In this document: positions 13,296-13,393 of the stretch, one piece after another
How positions within the stretch are numbered: the stretch's first letter is position 1
How the letters are laid out: every line of letters begins with the position of its first letter
NCBI GenBank assembly: GCA_910586405.1
Contig: CAJUII010000088.1
Span: 1-13,393 of the forward strand
Reading direction: 5' to 3'
From: an uncultured Lachnospiraceae bacterium
Lineage (GTDB): Bacteria; Bacillota; Clostridia; Lachnospirales; Lachnospiraceae
DNA: 13,393 nucleotides
Position numbers and translations under genes: made by a program
The notes under the pieces: model-generated
The model's input: the letters and a program-made list of their open reading frames with translations, nothing else
Databases searched by the model: none
Told to the model about the DNA's origin: nothing

Positions 13296-13365
13296 AAGCT
13301 TTGAATTAAAGGCTTTGAATTGAAGGTTTTGAATTTGGAGGTTTTAGAATTGAAGGCTTTGTGTT
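13296..13365. repeat. Degenerate ~14-bp tandem repeat
   Basis: About five imperfect head-to-tail copies of AAGGCTTTGAATTG occur, beginning near 13296, 13309, 13323, 13338 and 13353, with unit lengths of 13-15 bp. Variation includes GGTTTT for GGCTTT and AGAATT for GAATT. No reading frame, start or ribosome site is seen across it. It lies upstream of the leftward DUF1622 promoter and continues toward the window edge. Confidence 0.6.
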
Positions 13366-13393
13366 TCTAGCGAAGATATGAGAAAATAACTTG

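Noticed and set aside
1..13393. CRISPR array, tRNA, rRNA or insertion sequence
   Set aside because: No regularly spaced repeat-spacer pattern, no cloverleaf with its usual conserved bases, and no transposase frame was seen; the 13296-13365 repeats are adjacent without spacers.

Overview
The window looks like a chromosomal segment of a moderate-GC anaerobic Firmicute, most likely a Lachnospiraceae-type gut clostridium. The reasons are strong AAGGAGG-type ribosome binding sites, short hairpin-plus-U-run terminators, a BlaI/BlaR1-type regulatory pair, and a sialic-acid locus using a family-1 (CUT1) ABC importer with an RpiR-family regulator. The taxonomic call is inference from gene content and style; no rRNA or species-level marker is present.

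Left edge (1-2080): the last codons of tsf (EF-Ts) with its terminator, then a two-gene cassette for a BlaI/MecI-type repressor and an M56 (BlaR1/MecR1-like) membrane metallopeptidase. A perfect 52-bp palindrome overlaps the cassette promoter and is very probably its operator. The peptidase ends in an atypical GC-rich, hairpin-forming tail, and its stop codon lies in the loop of a bidirectional terminator.

Centre (2080-12118): a divergent amino-sugar/sialic-acid utilisation locus. Leftward from about 5815 run nagB, nagA, a ROK sugar kinase (probable N-acetylmannosamine kinase) and an RpiR-type regulator. Rightward from about 5955 run a lipoprotein solute-binding protein, two ABC permeases, a YhcH/NanQ-type sialic acid anomerase, N-acetylneuraminate lyase (nanA), N-acetylmannosamine-6-phosphate 2-epimerase (nanE) and a cytoplasmic SGNH esterase. 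Together they form a complete route: import of free sialic acid, anomer conversion, cleavage to ManNAc plus pyruvate, phosphorylation (ROK kinase), epimerisation to GlcNAc-6-P, deacetylation and deamination to fructose-6-P. No sialidase, no 2,7-anhydro-sialic acid oxidoreductase and no ABC ATPase gene lies in the window, so sialic acid must be released elsewhere or by other organisms, and the importer probably uses a shared MsmX-type ATPase. The 267-bp divergent region holds a near-consensus rightward promoter, a weaker leftward promoter and palindromes that are candidate operator sites.

Right edge (12119-13393): a terminator, then two leftward genes. One encodes a small protein with an HEGEH motif embedded between two CxxC pairs (putative metallopeptidase-like, function unknown). 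The other encodes a DUF1622-type membrane protein. The extreme right end carries a degenerate ~14-bp tandem repeat and no recognisable gene.
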